Source: Tumebacillus amylolyticus (GTDB taxonomy: Bacteria; Bacillota; Bacilli; Tumebacillales; Tumebacillaceae). From it: DNA of 64,000 bases. The notes under the pieces were generated by a model that saw nothing but the letters and a program-made list of their open reading frames with translations, searched no databases and was not told the origin of the DNA. The position numbers and the translations under genes are program-made. Of this stretch, positions 49,064 to 58,489 are shown piece after piece. Location: the NCBI RefSeq assembly GCF_016722965.1, contig NZ_JAEQNB010000001.1, positions 1,391,344-1,455,343 of the forward strand. The letters are read 5' to 3'. Every line of letters begins with the position of its first letter. Position 1 is the stretch's first letter.

Positions 49064-49858
49064 ATGGAACAGATCATCTCAACGAAGAACAACAAGGTTA
49101 AGCAGTGGGCGTCTTTGAAGCAGAAAAAGTTTCGGAATTCGACGGGGCTTTATCTGTTAGAAGGGGTCCGTTTGGTTGAGGAAGCGATTGATGCGGGGGC
49201 TCCGGTTGTCGAAATTTTGATCAGCGGCGATCCGCAGTCGGGGCGTTTTGACCGGATTATTACCGGCGCGACCGGGCTTGGGGTTGAGCTGTACGAGGTT
49301 TCGGAGTCTGTGCTCGAACATGTGGCGGATACGCAGTCGCCGCAGGGGGTTATCGCGGTCGTCAAGAAGAGCGAGGGCGATGCGTTTGCCTTTGTTGCGA
49401 ATAAGGAAAAACCGTTGTATCTGCTGCTGGATGGGATTCAGGACCCGGGGAATTTGGGGACGATGATCCGTACGGCCGATGCGGTTGGGGCGACGGGTGT
49501 CTTTGTCGGTGCTAGTTGTGTGGATGTGTACAACCCGAAAGTTGTTCGCGCGACGATGGGGTCTATGTTCCACCTCCCTGTGTTTGATGTAGAGCTGAAG
49601 GAACTGCTGCCGAAGTTGAAAGAGTTGGGTGTGTCGGTGGTGGGGACTGCTGTTGATACCGATCAGACTGTGTTCGCGGCAGACTTTGGTGGGGCGGTGG
49701 CTTTGGTCATTGGTTCCGAGGCTCACGGGGTTTCCGATGAGATCGCCGGATTGGTCGATACTCAGGTCATGCTGCCTATGCCGGGCAAGGCTGAGTCGTT
49801 GAATGCTGCGATTGCGGCTTCTGTTATGCTGTATGAGGCTTTGCGTCAGCGGATTTAG
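49064..49858 (+). CDS. TrmH-family (SpoU) RNA 2'-O-methyltransferase
   Basis: A 264-residue SPOUT enzyme that transfers methyl from SAM to a ribose 2'-OH of rRNA or tRNA. The N-terminal substrate-binding domain opens MEQIISTKNNKVKQWASLKQKK, and the catalytic knotted domain shows LLDGIQDPGNLGTMIRTADA (motif 1 with the Asn-Arg pair), LVIGSEAHGVSD (motif 2) and LPMPGKAESLNAAIAASVML (motif 3). It resembles B. subtilis YsgA; as in B. subtilis it lies just upstream of pheST. Target RNA unknown. Confidence 0.9.
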   Translation: MEQIISTKNNKVKQWASLKQKKFRNSTGLYLLEGVRLVEEAIDAGAPVVEILISGDPQSGRFDRIITGATGLGVELYEVSESVLEHVADTQSPQGVIAVVKKSEGDAFAFVANKEKPLYLLLDGIQDPGNLGTMIRTADAVGATGVFVGASCVDVYNPKVVRATMGSMFHLPVFDVELKELLPKLKELGVSVVGTAVDTDQTVFAADFGGAVALVIGSEAHGVSDEIAGLVDTQVMLPMPGKAESLNAAIAASVMLYEALRQRI

Positions 49859-49861
49859 GCT

Positions 49862-50000
49862 GGGTGGTACGGGGGAGTGGGGTTGGGGGGCGGTCGGGTT
49901 CCGGTAGAAGTCCCCTCCCTTTGATTGAGTTTTTTGTAGGTACGGGAGGGGACTTCTAAAGTCACCACTCCCTGCCCCCCAACCCCCCTCCCCCTAAGCA
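49862..50000. repeat. GC-rich nested inverted repeat
   Basis: Inner arms TAGAAGTCCCCTCCC (49905-49919) and GGGAGGGGACTTCTA (49944-49958) match perfectly over 15 bases around a 24-base T-rich loop. Outer arms are homopurine/homopyrimidine: GGGGGAGTGGGGTTGGGGGG on the left and CCCCCCAACCCCCCTCCCCC on the right. The left arm has four or more G runs and could fold as a G-quadruplex. It may act as a terminator-like element or be a MITE-type insertion. Confidence 0.7.
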
Positions 50001-50322
50001 CAAACTCCCACTCATAAAGGGTTTTAGGGATAAGGGCAATTCAAGAGCAAGTTCTAGGGCAAGACCTCCATGAAAGGGGGTCTTTTTGTTTTTGGGGCCC
50101 TTTTTTTGAGATCCTTTTTTGAGTTCTTTGGGTTTCGTGGCCGGAGGGGGCTTGCAGCGGAGGGCGGGGATATCGTTGGAGGAGCGAGTTCTCTAACGAG
50201 GCGGTTTTCCTCGTTAGGGTGTCTGAGCGGGGCAACGATGTCCCCGACCGGAGCCGACCACAAACTCTCATAATAACTCTGCTCTCCGGGCATCCTCTTA
50301 GTATCATAGGAGGTGCTAGGGA
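50001..50322 (+). other. Leader region of the DUF2512 gene
   Basis: No gene. It contains a terminator-like hairpin AGACC...GGGGTCTTTTT (about 50067-50089), a T-rich stretch and a second hairpin CTAACGAGG-CGGTTTT-CCTCGTTAG (50193-50217) without a T run. A regulatory leader is possible. Confidence 0.4.
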
Positions 50323-50673
50323 ATGAATCAGGTGCTAGGCTTCATCGTAAAGTACCTTCTGACGGTGGCATGTATTTATTTTGTGGCATTGTTCACGCCG
50401 AGGCACGGGTATTTGAATCTGGCCCACGCCCTCGTGCTCGGTCTGATCATTACCGTTGTGAATTTTGTGATTGACGCCATCGTGCCGAAAGCGGTCAATT
50501 CGATCCTGGCTGTTACGTTGGAGTTTGTTGTGACCGTTTTGGTTGTGAAGTTTGGGGATTTGTTGTTCTACAATTTGAGTGTGAACTGGTACTTTGCTCT
50601 GTTCTGCGGGTTGACGGTCGCTCTCGCCGAAGTGTTTTATCACCAGAAGTTTGTGCGCAAGGCGGAGATGTAA
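50323..50673 (+). CDS. DUF2512-family membrane protein (YndM-like)
   Basis: A 116-residue integral membrane protein with four hydrophobic segments, TPRHGYLNLAHALVLGLIIT being the most distinctive part, matching the DUF2512 family known from spore-formers. Function unknown. AGGAGGTG lies 10 bases before the ATG. It is followed by the pheST T-box leader and seems to be monocistronic. Confidence 0.72.
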   Translation: MNQVLGFIVKYLLTVACIYFVALFTPRHGYLNLAHALVLGLIITVVNFVIDAIVPKAVNSILAVTLEFVVTVLVVKFGDLLFYNLSVNWYFALFCGLTVALAEVFYHQKFVRKAEM

Positions 50674-50734
50674 GTTTTTACATGGATGAAGTTGCATTTG
50701 GATGTGGGGTATACTATACTAAGTAGCAACAATT

Positions 50735-51035
50735 GAAGATGGTGTATCAGCGATGATGGAGAGAGTAGGCATTATGTTGGAACGTATCAGGGAATGGGTG
50801 TCACCGACTGCAAGCACCCTTGCGCATCCGAATGCTGAAGTTCACTCCGTAGCTGCTCGCTTGAAGGAGCTCCCTTTTACCTGGAGCTTTGGGTAGGGCG
50901 TGCCGGTGTGTCAACACCGTTATCTTGCAATGAAGTGGAGTTTTTAGGCATGCGTTTTTTGTGCCTATTGCTCAATAAGGGTGGTACCGCGAAGACCTTT
51001 TCGTCCCTTGTGGAGGAAGGGTCTTTTTTATTTTT
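50735..51035 (+). promoter_or_regulatory. T-box riboswitch (tRNA-Phe responsive) of pheST
   Basis: The T-box consensus AAGGGTGGTACCGCG lies at 50977-50991, followed by the terminator AAGACCTTTTCGTCCC...GGAAGGGTCTTTTTT (50993-51030). Upstream stem I carries a likely UUC (Phe) specifier at 50841-50843 in CTGAAGTTCACTCC. Uncharged tRNA-Phe should favour the antiterminator and allow pheST expression. Confidence 0.9.
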
Positions 51036-51052
51036 CTAGGAGGGAATTTGAC

Positions 51053-52117
51053 ATGAGAGAACAGCTGCAAGCGCTCAAGGAACAAGCGCTGACCGATCTG
51101 CAAGCTCAAGATTCGTTGCAAGCACTCGGCGACTGGAAAGTGAAGTATCTGGGAAAAAAAGGGGAACTGACCGCCATCTTGCGCGGCATGGGCGGCCTCA
51201 GCGCCGAAGAACGTCCCGTCATCGGCCAACTGGTCAACGACGTCCGCGATGCTCTCGAAGCGGCTCACAATGAGAAGGAAGCCGACTTCAAGAAAGCGGA
51301 GCGCAACAAACGTTTGGCTGAGGAAGCGATCGACGTCACGTTGCCGGGCCGTTCCATCTCCGTGGGCTCCGAACATCCGTTGAACCAACTGATCCGCGAT
51401 ATCGAAGACATTTTCGTAGGGCTTGGCTTCACCGTCGAGGACGGGCCGGAAGTCGAGTACGACTACTTCAACTTTGAAGCGATGAACGTGCCCAAGAACC
51501 ACCCGGCACGCGACATGCAAGATACGTTTTATGTGACCGAGGAGATTTTGATGCGTACGCAAACGTCTCCGGTCCAAGCTCGCGTCATGGGCGCCAAAGC
51601 GGCAGAAGCTCGTGCCAAAGGCCAGGAATACCCGGACCCGATTCGCATCATCTCGCCGGGCCGCGTCTATCGTCGCGACGATGACGATGCCACTCACTCC
51701 CATGCGTTCATGCAGATCGAAGGTCTCGTCGTCGATCACAACATTCGCATGAGTGACCTGAAAGGTACGTTGCTGACGTTCGCTCGCGAGATCTTCGGCG
51801 ATTCGGTGCAAGTGCGTCTGCGTCCGAGCTACTTCCCGTTCACGGAACCGTCTACCGAGGTGGATGCAACGTGTCACAACTGCGGCGGTAGCGGGTGCCG
51901 GACTTGTAAGGGAACGGGCTGGATCGAGATTCTGGGTGCCGGCATGGTGCATCCGAGCGTGCTCGAAATGGCCGGCTACGACCCGAAAGTATTCTCGGGC
52001 TTCGCGTTCGGGATGGGCGTGGAACGCACCGCGATGCGTCGCTACAGCATCGAGGACATTCGTGGCTTCTACCAGAACGATGTGCGCCTGATGCAGAACT
52101 TCAAGTCGCGGATGTAG
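51053..52117 (+). CDS. pheS: Phenylalanyl-tRNA synthetase alpha subunit
   Basis: Class II aminoacyl-tRNA synthetase subunit, 354 residues, catalytic half of the alpha2-beta2 enzyme. An N-terminal coiled coil (1-90) precedes the class II core: motif 2 region [20 protein letters not shown] and motif 3 [16 protein letters not shown]. The CxxC-containing [20 protein letters not shown] segment near 282-301 looks like a zinc-binding insertion as seen in other bacillar PheS. The ATG at 51053 follows AGGAGGG by 7 bases. Controlled by the Phe T-box upstream; pheT follows after 15 bases. Confidence 0.96.
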   Translation: MREQLQALKEQALTDLQAQDSLQALGDWKVKYLGKKGELTAILRGMGGLSAEERPVIGQLVNDVRDALEAAHNEKEADFKKAERNKRLAEEAIDVTLPGRSISVGSEHPLNQLIRDIEDIFVGLGFTVEDGPEVEYDYFNFEAMNVPKNHPARDMQDTFYVTEEILMRTQTSPVQARVMGAKAAEARAKGQEYPDPIRIISPGRVYRRDDDDATHSHAFMQIEGLVVDHNIRMSDLKGTLLTFAREIFGDSVQVRLRPSYFPFTEPSTEVDATCHNCGGSGCRTCKGTGWIEILGAGMVHPSVLEMAGYDPKVFSGFAFGMGVERTAMRRYSIEDIRGFYQNDVRLMQNFKSRM

Positions 52118-52132
52118 GAGGAGAGACAGACT

Positions 52133-54562
52133 ATGAAAATTAGCTACCAATGGCTGAATGACTATATCGACATCGCGGACCTCACGCCGCAACAACTGGG
52201 TGACAAACTCACCGAAGCCGGGATTCCGGTTGAAGTGTTCACCGAACTGAACCAAGGCATCACCGGCGTCGTCGTCGGTCATGTCCTCGAAACCCGTCAA
52301 CACGAAAACGCCGACAAACTGCGCGTCTGCACCATCGACGCAGGTACCGGCGAGAATTTGCAAATCGTCTGCGGTGCCCCGAACGTTGCACCGGGTCAAA
52401 AAGTTCCCTGCGCCGTCGTCGGCTCGGAACTGCCGGGTGACTTCAAGATCAAAAAAGCCAAGCTCCGTGGCGTCGAGTCCCAAGGGATGCTCTGCTCCGC
52501 CAAAGAACTCGGCATGGATATCAAATTGCTCCCGAAGGAACAGACCGAAGGCCTCTACATTCTCCCGACCGATGCTCCGGTGGGTGCAGAGATTGCTGAC
52601 TACCTGCACCTGAACGACACCGTCATGGAACTGGAATTGACCCCGAACCGTTCGGATGCTCTCAACTACCGCGGCGTCGTGTACGAAATCGCCGCGATCC
52701 TTGGGCGCGAAGTGAAGATGCAAGAGGAGTTCAAAGCTCCGCATCTCACCCCGACTCCGGTGACGGTCAAGATCGAATCGGACAACTGCACGAAGTACTC
52801 CGCGCTCGTCGTGAAAGGTCTCACCGTTGCGGAATCCCCGCTCTGGCTGCAAGCGAAGTTGCTGGCGGTCGGCGTGCGCCCGATCAACAACATCGTCGAC
52901 GTGACCAACTTCGTCATGTTCGAACTGGGTCAACCGCTTCATGCATTTGACCTGAGCAAAGTCGCAGATGACACGATCATCGTCCGCCAAGCGCAGGACG
53001 GCGAAACGCACGTCACCCTCGACGGCGTCGAACGCAAACTGGATTCCTCGATGCTCGTCATCGCCGATCCGGAAAAAGTGATCGGTCTCGCAGGCGTCAT
53101 GGGGGGCGAGAACTCCGAAGTCGATTCCAACACGACCACCATCGTTCTGGAATCTGCGTACTTCGATCCGGGCACAACCCGCAAAACGGGCAAAGCGCTC
53201 GGCTTGTTCTCGGAAGCACAGAAACGCTTCGAAAAAGGCATGATCGACCAAGGCATGGTCACCAACTCCCTGTTGCGCGCGGCGCTTTTGATCGCCGAAC
53301 TCGCAGGCGGCGAAGTGGTCGGTTCTCCGGTCGAAGTGGTGAAGCAAGGTGCCGAACCGCAAGTGCTGGACATCGCGCTGGAACGCGTCAACAACTACCT
53401 CGGCACCTCGATTTCGGAGGGCGAAATGGTGGAAATCCTCACTCGACTCGGCTTCGAAGTTTCCGGCTTCAAAGTGGACGGCGCTCATCGCGTCACCGTG
53501 CCGACCCGTCGTCCCGACATCACCCGCGATGTCGATCTCATCGAAGAGATCGCCCGCATCTACGGCTATGACAAAATCCCGGCGACTCTGCCGCAGGGTC
53601 AACTGATCCGCGGCGGTCTCTCCCACGAGCAACGTCTGCGCCGCCATGTGCGCGAACTGCTGATCAACAGCGGGTTGACCGAAGTCATCACCTACACGTT
53701 CCAATCTCCGGCAGCACTCGATCGTCTCGGCTTGGCGGACGATGAGCAACTGTCGAACCGTCTCGCGCTGATGCACCCGATGTCGGAGGAACGCAGCGTT
53801 CTGCGCACGCACATGCTGCCGTCTCTACTGGAAGTGGTCGAGTACAACCGCAACCGCAAAGCGAACGACCTCGCGTTGTTCGAAGTCGGTCGCGTGTTCT
53901 TCCCGGATGCAGATGCTGCTCAACTCCCGACGGAGCGCACGCGCATCTCCGGGATCTTCACAGGCAATTTCAGCGCCGTTGGCATCGGGGAGAAGCCGCG
54001 TCCGGTTGATTTCTTCACCGTCAAAGGCGTTGTCGAAAACGTCCTGGCGGGTCTTGGCATCGACGGCGTCACCTACAGTGCTGTAGAGATGGCGAGCATG
54101 CATCCGGGCCGCACCGCTGATATTTGGAAAGGCGATCTGTTCCTCGGCTACGTCGGCGCTCTGCATCCCGAAGTGGAAGAAGCGTGCGACTTGCCGCCGA
54201 CCTACTACTTCCAATTGCATCTCGAAACTTTGCTGGAAGCGCGCGTAGGTCGTGAAGTCACCGTCGCTCCGCTGCCGAAGTTCCCGGCGATGGAACGCGA
54301 CATCGCGGTTCTCGTCGATGTTCACATCCCGGCAGGTCATATGCTGGGCACGATTCGTTCGGCGGCGGGTGATCTGCTGGAGAGCGCTCGCGTGTTCGAC
54401 TTCTACCAAGGGCCGCAAGTACCGGCCGGCAAAAAGTCGCTCGCCTTCGGTCTCGTCTACCGTTCTCCGGAACGGACGCTGACGGACGAAGAAGTGACCG
54501 AACGCCACAACCGTGTGCAAGAAGCGTTACAAGAGGGCTACGGAGCAGAACTTCGCGCGTAA
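52133..54562 (+). CDS. pheT: Phenylalanyl-tRNA synthetase beta subunit
   Basis: An 809-residue beta subunit of PheRS, full length for the family. It holds the N-terminal tRNA-binding/OB domain (about 40-155, CTIDAGTGENLQIVCGAPNV), the B3/B4 editing domain that hydrolyses Tyr-tRNA(Phe), the B5 domain (RRPDITRDVDLIEEIARIYG) and the C-terminal ferredoxin-like anticodon-binding domain (FPAMERDIAVLVDVHIPAG). GGAGG lies 10 bases before the ATG. Second gene of the T-box operon; zapA follows 60 bases later. Confidence 0.97.
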   Translation: MKISYQWLNDYIDIADLTPQQLGDKLTEAGIPVEVFTELNQGITGVVVGHVLETRQHENADKLRVCTIDAGTGENLQIVCGAPNVAPGQKVPCAVVGSELPGDFKIKKAKLRGVESQGMLCSAKELGMDIKLLPKEQTEGLYILPTDAPVGAEIADYLHLNDTVMELELTPNRSDALNYRGVVYEIAAILGREVKMQEEFKAPHLTPTPVTVKIESDNCTKYSALVVKGLTVAESPLWLQAKLLAVGVRPINNIVDVTNFVMFELGQPLHAFDLSKVADDTIIVRQAQDGETHVTLDGVERKLDSSMLVIADPEKVIGLAGVMGGENSEVDSNTTTIVLESAYFDPGTTRKTGKALGLFSEAQKRFEKGMIDQGMVTNSLLRAALLIAELAGGEVVGSPVEVVKQGAEPQVLDIALERVNNYLGTSISEGEMVEILTRLGFEVSGFKVDGAHRVTVPTRRPDITRDVDLIEEIARIYGYDKIPATLPQGQLIRGGLSHEQRLRRHVRELLINSGLTEVITYTFQSPAALDRLGLADDEQLSNRLALMHPMSEERSVLRTHMLPSLLEVVEYNRNRKANDLALFEVGRVFFPDADAAQLPTERTRISGIFTGNFSAVGIGEKPRPVDFFTVKGVVENVLAGLGIDGVTYSAVEMASMHPGRTADIWKGDLFLGYVGALHPEVEEACDLPPTYYFQLHLETLLEARVGREVTVAPLPKFPAMERDIAVLVDVHIPAGHMLGTIRSAAGDLLESARVFDFYQGPQVPAGKKSLAFGLVYRSPERTLTDEEVTERHNRVQEALQEGYGAELRA

Positions 54563-54622
54563 GAAGGAGTTTATGACCTGCGAAGCGAATTGTGCAGGGA
54601 GACGAGAAAGGGGCGAATTCCC

Positions 54623-54922
54623 TTGCTGAAAAATCCCAATTCCAACAGCGCCGACGTGAACAAGATCAAAGCTGTGATTTACGGCCAAGATTATCAGATA
54701 AAGGGCAGAGCCTCCGTGGATCAACTCCGCATGGTAGCGATGCTCGTGGATCATAAAATGAAGGAAATCGGTGAAGCAAACCCGCGACTCGACCTCAACC
54801 GTGTCGCGGTGCTTGCCGCCGTCAACGTGGCGGACGAATATTTGAAACTTCGCCAAGAGTACGAGGACTTGTTGCGCATCCTCGAACAGGCGCAGCAACT
54901 TGGAGGAGGAGAGCAAGAGTGA
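54623..54922 (+). CDS. zapA: Cell division protein ZapA
   Basis: A 99-residue FtsZ-associated protein promoting Z-ring bundling. KAVIYGQDYQIKGRASVDQL is the ZapA globular domain and the C-terminal half is a coiled coil (DLNRVAVLAAVNVADEYLKL...). A TTG start at 54623 has AAAGGGG 9 bases upstream. Its stop overlaps the GTG start of the next gene, so zapA and the cvpA-like gene are translationally coupled, as in other bacilli where they lie between pheT and mutS2. Confidence 0.85.
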   Translation: MLKNPNSNSADVNKIKAVIYGQDYQIKGRASVDQLRMVAMLVDHKMKEIGEANPRLDLNRVAVLAAVNVADEYLKLRQEYEDLLRILEQAQQLGGGEQE

Positions 54923-55428
54923 CCGATCTGGTGATCGGCGTCTTCCTGTTGCTTGCCGCCTTCAACGGGTGGAGAACGGGATTGGTGCGGCAGATCATCT
55001 CGCTGGTTGGAATGCTTGCGGCCTACTTTATCGCCAAGACGGTGTATCCGTCCTTCGTTCCGGTTGTCGCCAAGTACGTGTCGGTGACTGCAGGAACGAA
55101 CGACAACCCGGTGGCGGTCTTGATTGAGAAGGCTGTCCTCAAGAACTTGCATCAAGCGATTGCGTTTCTCGTGCTGTTTTTCCTGAGCTTCTTTGTTGTG
55201 AAATTCATCGGGAAACTGCTCGATCTGCTCGCCAACCTGCCCGGCCTCTCCATCGTCAACCGTTTCTCCGGTGCCTTGATTGGCTTGACGCTCGCGGTGT
55301 TCATCGCGGCACTCGTCGTCAATGTCATGAACTTGATGCCGCAAGAATCGGTGCGGAGTCTGTTGCACGATTCGAAACTGGCGTCCTTGCTCATCACGGA
55401 GTTCAAAGGTTTCTTGCCGTTGTCATGA
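54919..55428 (+). CDS. CvpA-family membrane protein
   Basis: A 169-residue membrane protein with four hydrophobic segments, related to colicin V production protein CvpA and B. subtilis YshB. GWRTGLVRQIISLVGMLAAY near 15-35 is the typical opening and GLTLAVFIAALVVNVM the last segment. Role in bacteria poorly defined; some homologues affect envelope or export. GTG start overlaps the zapA stop (GTGA). Confidence 0.85.
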   Translation: MTDLVIGVFLLLAAFNGWRTGLVRQIISLVGMLAAYFIAKTVYPSFVPVVAKYVSVTAGTNDNPVAVLIEKAVLKNLHQAIAFLVLFFLSFFVVKFIGKLLDLLANLPGLSIVNRFSGALIGLTLAVFIAALVVNVMNLMPQESVRSLLHDSKLASLLITEFKGFLPLS

Positions 55429-55446
55429 CCACTTTTCTTTCCTACG

Positions 55447-55490
55447 TCGAAAAAGCCCTAGTCCGATTCAGATCGGCTAGGGCTTTTTCG
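55447..55490 (+). terminator. Terminator after the CvpA-like gene
   Basis: AAAAAGCCCTAG-TCCGATTCAGATCGG-CTAGGGCTTTTT, long perfect stem with T run. Confidence 0.85.
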
Positions 55491-55519
55491 TATCACTCGC
55501 TTTTAGTCAGTTTTGCGGG

Positions 55520-55912
55520 TTAGTCGTCGTGACGGTCACGCAAGCGTTCTGCAGCACCGTGACGGTTGCCCAAGACGTTGCCTTTGACATCCCCCGGTAC
55601 GAACAGGTCGATCAAACCGATGACCAGCGACGCAAGGATTGCACCGAACAGGGTCACATGCATGCCCGGTACGAACAGTTGAGCGAGGTAGATCACAACG
55701 ACGCCGCTGATGAAGCCGACGATCCCACGGCTGTACGGAGAAATTCGGCGACCAAACAGCAGTTCAATCACCCAACCCATAACGGCAATGACTACCGCAG
55801 CGATCAGTGCGGACGTGAACGACAGACGGCTGAATCCGGGGACGAGCATCCCGATGACCATCAGGACGATGGCCGATACGATAAAACGGACGATAGCACC
55901 CAAGACTTTCAC
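55520..55912 (-). CDS. Phage holin-like four-TM protein (YvlD type)
   Basis: A 130-residue membrane protein of the superfamily IV holin-like family (Pfam 'Mycobacterial 4 TMS phage holin'), with four membrane segments (VRFIVSAIVLMVIGMLVPGF; TSALIAAVVIAVMGWVIELL; GIVGFISGVVVIYLAQLFV; TLFGAILASLVIGLIDLFV). Chromosomal members such as YvlD are envelope-stress proteins rather than lytic holins. The GTG at 55912 has GGAGGAGA upstream; the longer open frame to 56386 crosses the mutS2 start and is not real. The charged tail (GAAERLRDRHDD) is unusual for the family. Confidence 0.82.
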   Translation of the reverse strand: MKVLGAIVRFIVSAIVLMVIGMLVPGFSRLSFTSALIAAVVIAVMGWVIELLFGRRISPYSRGIVGFISGVVVIYLAQLFVPGMHVTLFGAILASLVIGLIDLFVPGDVKGNVLGNRHGAAERLRDRHDD

Positions 55913-56035
55913 GTGTACATCTCCTCCTTTAGCTGTTTTGATGTCAGTAAGGCGTTGCGAGTGTAGAAATAGAATGTCCCTTTTTCGCACGGAAAATGTG
56001 TTATAATTGTTTTCAAGATTTTGGGGGTGACCGCA

Positions 56036-58387
56036 ATGAATGAACGAGTGCTGCGCGTACTCGAATACGATAAAATCCGTGAGCAAGTGGTCTCCATGGC
56101 CTCTTCCTCGCTGGGCAAAGACATGGCGCGGGACTTGTACCCGTCCACACAATTGGAGGAAGTGGAAACTTGGCAGCAACAGACGGCGGAGGGCGTTACC
56201 GTCTACCGTTTGCGCGGCTTGATTCCAATGGGCGGCATTCACGACAACCGGGGTCCATTGCGTCGCACGACGATGGGCGGCACATTGACGGCGCTTGAGT
56301 TGCTCGACATCGCCGACACGATCATGGGCGGCCGTCGTCTGAAAAAATTCCTCCACGACACGCATGAGGAGGAAGCGCTTCCGCACTTAATTGCGATCTC
56401 CGAAGTGATTCCTGAATTGCGCGATGTCGAAGAGGATGTACGCTCTTGCATTGACGAAAACGCCGCCGTCCGCGACACGGCGTCGCCGGAACTGCGCCGC
56501 ATCCGCGGTGAGATTCGCACGATGAACGCTCGGATCAAGGACAAGCTCGACAATATCATGCGCTCGTCTTCGTATCAAAAAATGTTGCAAGAACAACTGG
56601 TCGTTCAACGCAACGACCGCTACTGCGTTCCGGTAAAGATCGAGTTCCGCGGGTCGTTTGACGGGATCGTGCATGACCAATCCGCGTCGGGGAACACCCT
56701 GTTCATCGAACCGGCGGCCGTCGTGCAGATGAGCAACAACTTGCGCGAATTGGAGATCAAGGAAATTCGCGAGATTGACAAGATCCTCGCCCGTCTCTCC
56801 GGCGAAATCGGACAGCGTGCTCATGAACTTTTGGATGCACAGGATGCGCTCGCGGAACTCGATTTTATTTTTGCCAAAGCGACGTACGCCAATGAATTGC
56901 GCGCCACCCGTCCGGAGATGAACGAGGACGGCGTGATCAACATGCGCCGTGCGCGACATCCGTTGATTCCGCGCGATGTGGTTGTGCCGTCCGACATTCG
57001 GTTGGGCGAGGATTTCTCGCTGCTCGTCGTCACCGGCCCGAACACCGGCGGTAAAACCGTCACGTTGAAAACGTACGGTCTCTTGACGCTGATGGCGATG
57101 TCCGGTCTGCACGTACCGGCAGACGACGGCTCCGTGGTTTCGACGTTTGACGAAGTGTTTGCCGACATCGGAGATGAGCAATCGATTGAGCAGTCGCTCT
57201 CGACGTTCTCTTCGCATATGACGAACATCGTCCGTATCCTCGAACACGTCGACTTCCGCAGTCTCGTGCTGTTTGACGAATTGGGTGCCGGAACCGACCC
57301 GACGGAGGGTGCAGCGCTGGCGATGGCGATCCTCGACTTCCTCAAGGAGCGCGGAGTCAAAACGGTTGCCACCACGCACTACAGCGAGTTGAAAGGCTAT
57401 GCCTACAACGAGCCGAGCGCGATCAACGCGTCTGTCGAGTTCGACGTGGAGAGCTTGCGACCGACGTACAAATTGCTGATCGGCATACCGGGTCGTTCCA
57501 ACGCGTTTGCGATTTCGCAACGCTTGGGTCTGCGCAGCGACATCATTGAGGAAGCGAAAGCCCGTCTGAAGACCGAAGACGTGGAAGTCGACTCTCTGAT
57601 TCGCAAGTTGGAACAAAACCAACTCACCGCAGAGAAGGAACGGGAGAAAGCAGAAGACCTGCGCCGTGAGATGGAGCAGATGATGGCGGACTTCGAGCAG
57701 GAGCGCGAAGCGTTCCTCGCACAGAAGGACAAGATCATGGAGCGTGCCGAGCAAGACGCACGCCGTGCCGTGCAGAAAGCGGATCGCGAGGCGAAGGAGA
57801 TCATCGAAGAACTCCGTCGCATCGCCGCCGAAGAGCGCGGGCAAGTCAAGGAGCACCGTCTGATCGAACTGCGTAAGCAGTTGGAGGAGTCCGCTCCGCA
57901 GATGGCCCGCGAATCTCGCGCCGCCAAAGCGAAACCGTCCGCTCGTCCGCTGCAGGTCGGCGATCATGTCCGCGTCGTTCACCTGAACCAGAAAGGTGAC
58001 ATCGTGGAGATGAAAGGCAAGCAAGCGATGATCCAGATCGGCTCGATGAAGACCAAAGTGTCGATCGATTCCCTCGAACTTCTGCCCAAGGAAAAAGCCC
58101 CGACCCGCACGGTCGCCGGCCGCAAAGGTTCGGAGCCGAAATCGATGGGGTTGGAACTCGACCTGCGCGGTTTCAACATCGAGGACGGCATTATCAAAGT
58201 CGACAAATACATCGACGACGCCATCCTCTCCGGCATGGGCATCATCCACATCGTGCACGGCAAAGGCACAGGTGTGTTGCGCAACGGCATTCAGGACTAC
58301 CTGAAATCGCACCGCTACGTGAAATCCTACCGCTACGGCGGCGAGGGCGAAGGCGGCAACGGAGTAACGGTCGTGACGCTGAAGTAA
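56036..58387 (+). CDS. mutS2: MutS2-family ATPase/endonuclease
   Basis: A 783-residue protein. A clamp/core region (1-300) leads into an ABC-type ATPase with Walker A GPNTGGKTVTLK near 334-345, Walker B LVLFDELGAGTDPTEG near 411-426 and ATTHYSELKG, then a long coiled coil (510-640), a KOW-like segment and a C-terminal Smr domain (about 705-783: LELDLRGFNIEDG, IIHIVHGKGTGVLRNGIQDY) with nuclease activity. MutS2 suppresses homologous recombination and in B. subtilis (RqcU) splits collided ribosomes. The ATG at 56036 follows GGGGGTG. Terminator downstream. Confidence 0.95.
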   Translation: MNERVLRVLEYDKIREQVVSMASSSLGKDMARDLYPSTQLEEVETWQQQTAEGVTVYRLRGLIPMGGIHDNRGPLRRTTMGGTLTALELLDIADTIMGGRRLKKFLHDTHEEEALPHLIAISEVIPELRDVEEDVRSCIDENAAVRDTASPELRRIRGEIRTMNARIKDKLDNIMRSSSYQKMLQEQLVVQRNDRYCVPVKIEFRGSFDGIVHDQSASGNTLFIEPAAVVQMSNNLRELEIKEIREIDKILARLSGEIGQRAHELLDAQDALAELDFIFAKATYANELRATRPEMNEDGVINMRRARHPLIPRDVVVPSDIRLGEDFSLLVVTGPNTGGKTVTLKTYGLLTLMAMSGLHVPADDGSVVSTFDEVFADIGDEQSIEQSLSTFSSHMTNIVRILEHVDFRSLVLFDELGAGTDPTEGAALAMAILDFLKERGVKTVATTHYSELKGYAYNEPSAINASVEFDVESLRPTYKLLIGIPGRSNAFAISQRLGLRSDIIEEAKARLKTEDVEVDSLIRKLEQNQLTAEKEREKAEDLRREMEQMMADFEQEREAFLAQKDKIMERAEQDARRAVQKADREAKEIIEELRRIAAEERGQVKEHRLIELRKQLEESAPQMARESRAAKAKPSARPLQVGDHVRVVHLNQKGDIVEMKGKQAMIQIGSMKTKVSIDSLELLPKEKAPTRTVAGRKGSEPKSMGLELDLRGFNIEDGIIKVDKYIDDAILSGMGIIHIVHGKGTGVLRNGIQDYLKSHRYVKSYRYGGEGEGGNGVTVVTLK

Positions 58388-58397
58388 CGACAGCGTG

Positions 58398-58439
58398 AAA
58401 AGAGCATCAGGCCTCAACAGAGGCAGGATGCTTTTTTCA
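58398..58439 (+). terminator. Terminator of mutS2
   Basis: AAGAGCATCAGGCCTC-AACA-GAGGCAGGATGCTTTTTT hairpin. Confidence 0.75.
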
Positions 58440-58441
58440 TG

Positions 58442-58489
58442 CACGAAAAAAGGCACCGCCCTCATCACGAGAGGGGGTGCCTTTTTTTA
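58442..58489. terminator. Terminator of the PBP gene
   Basis: AAAAAAGGCACCGCCCTC-ATCAC-GAGAGGGGGTGCCTTTTTTT; ends the minus-strand PBP transcript. Confidence 0.85.

Noticed and set aside
50972-53812. A 946-codon open frame on the minus strand
   Set aside because: Antisense shadow of pheS-pheT; the real genes on the plus strand have full family motifs.
55913-56386. N-terminal extension of the holin-like gene to 56386
   Set aside because: It would overlap the mutS2 promoter and start and adds non-homologous sequence; the GTG at 55912 has a ribosome site.
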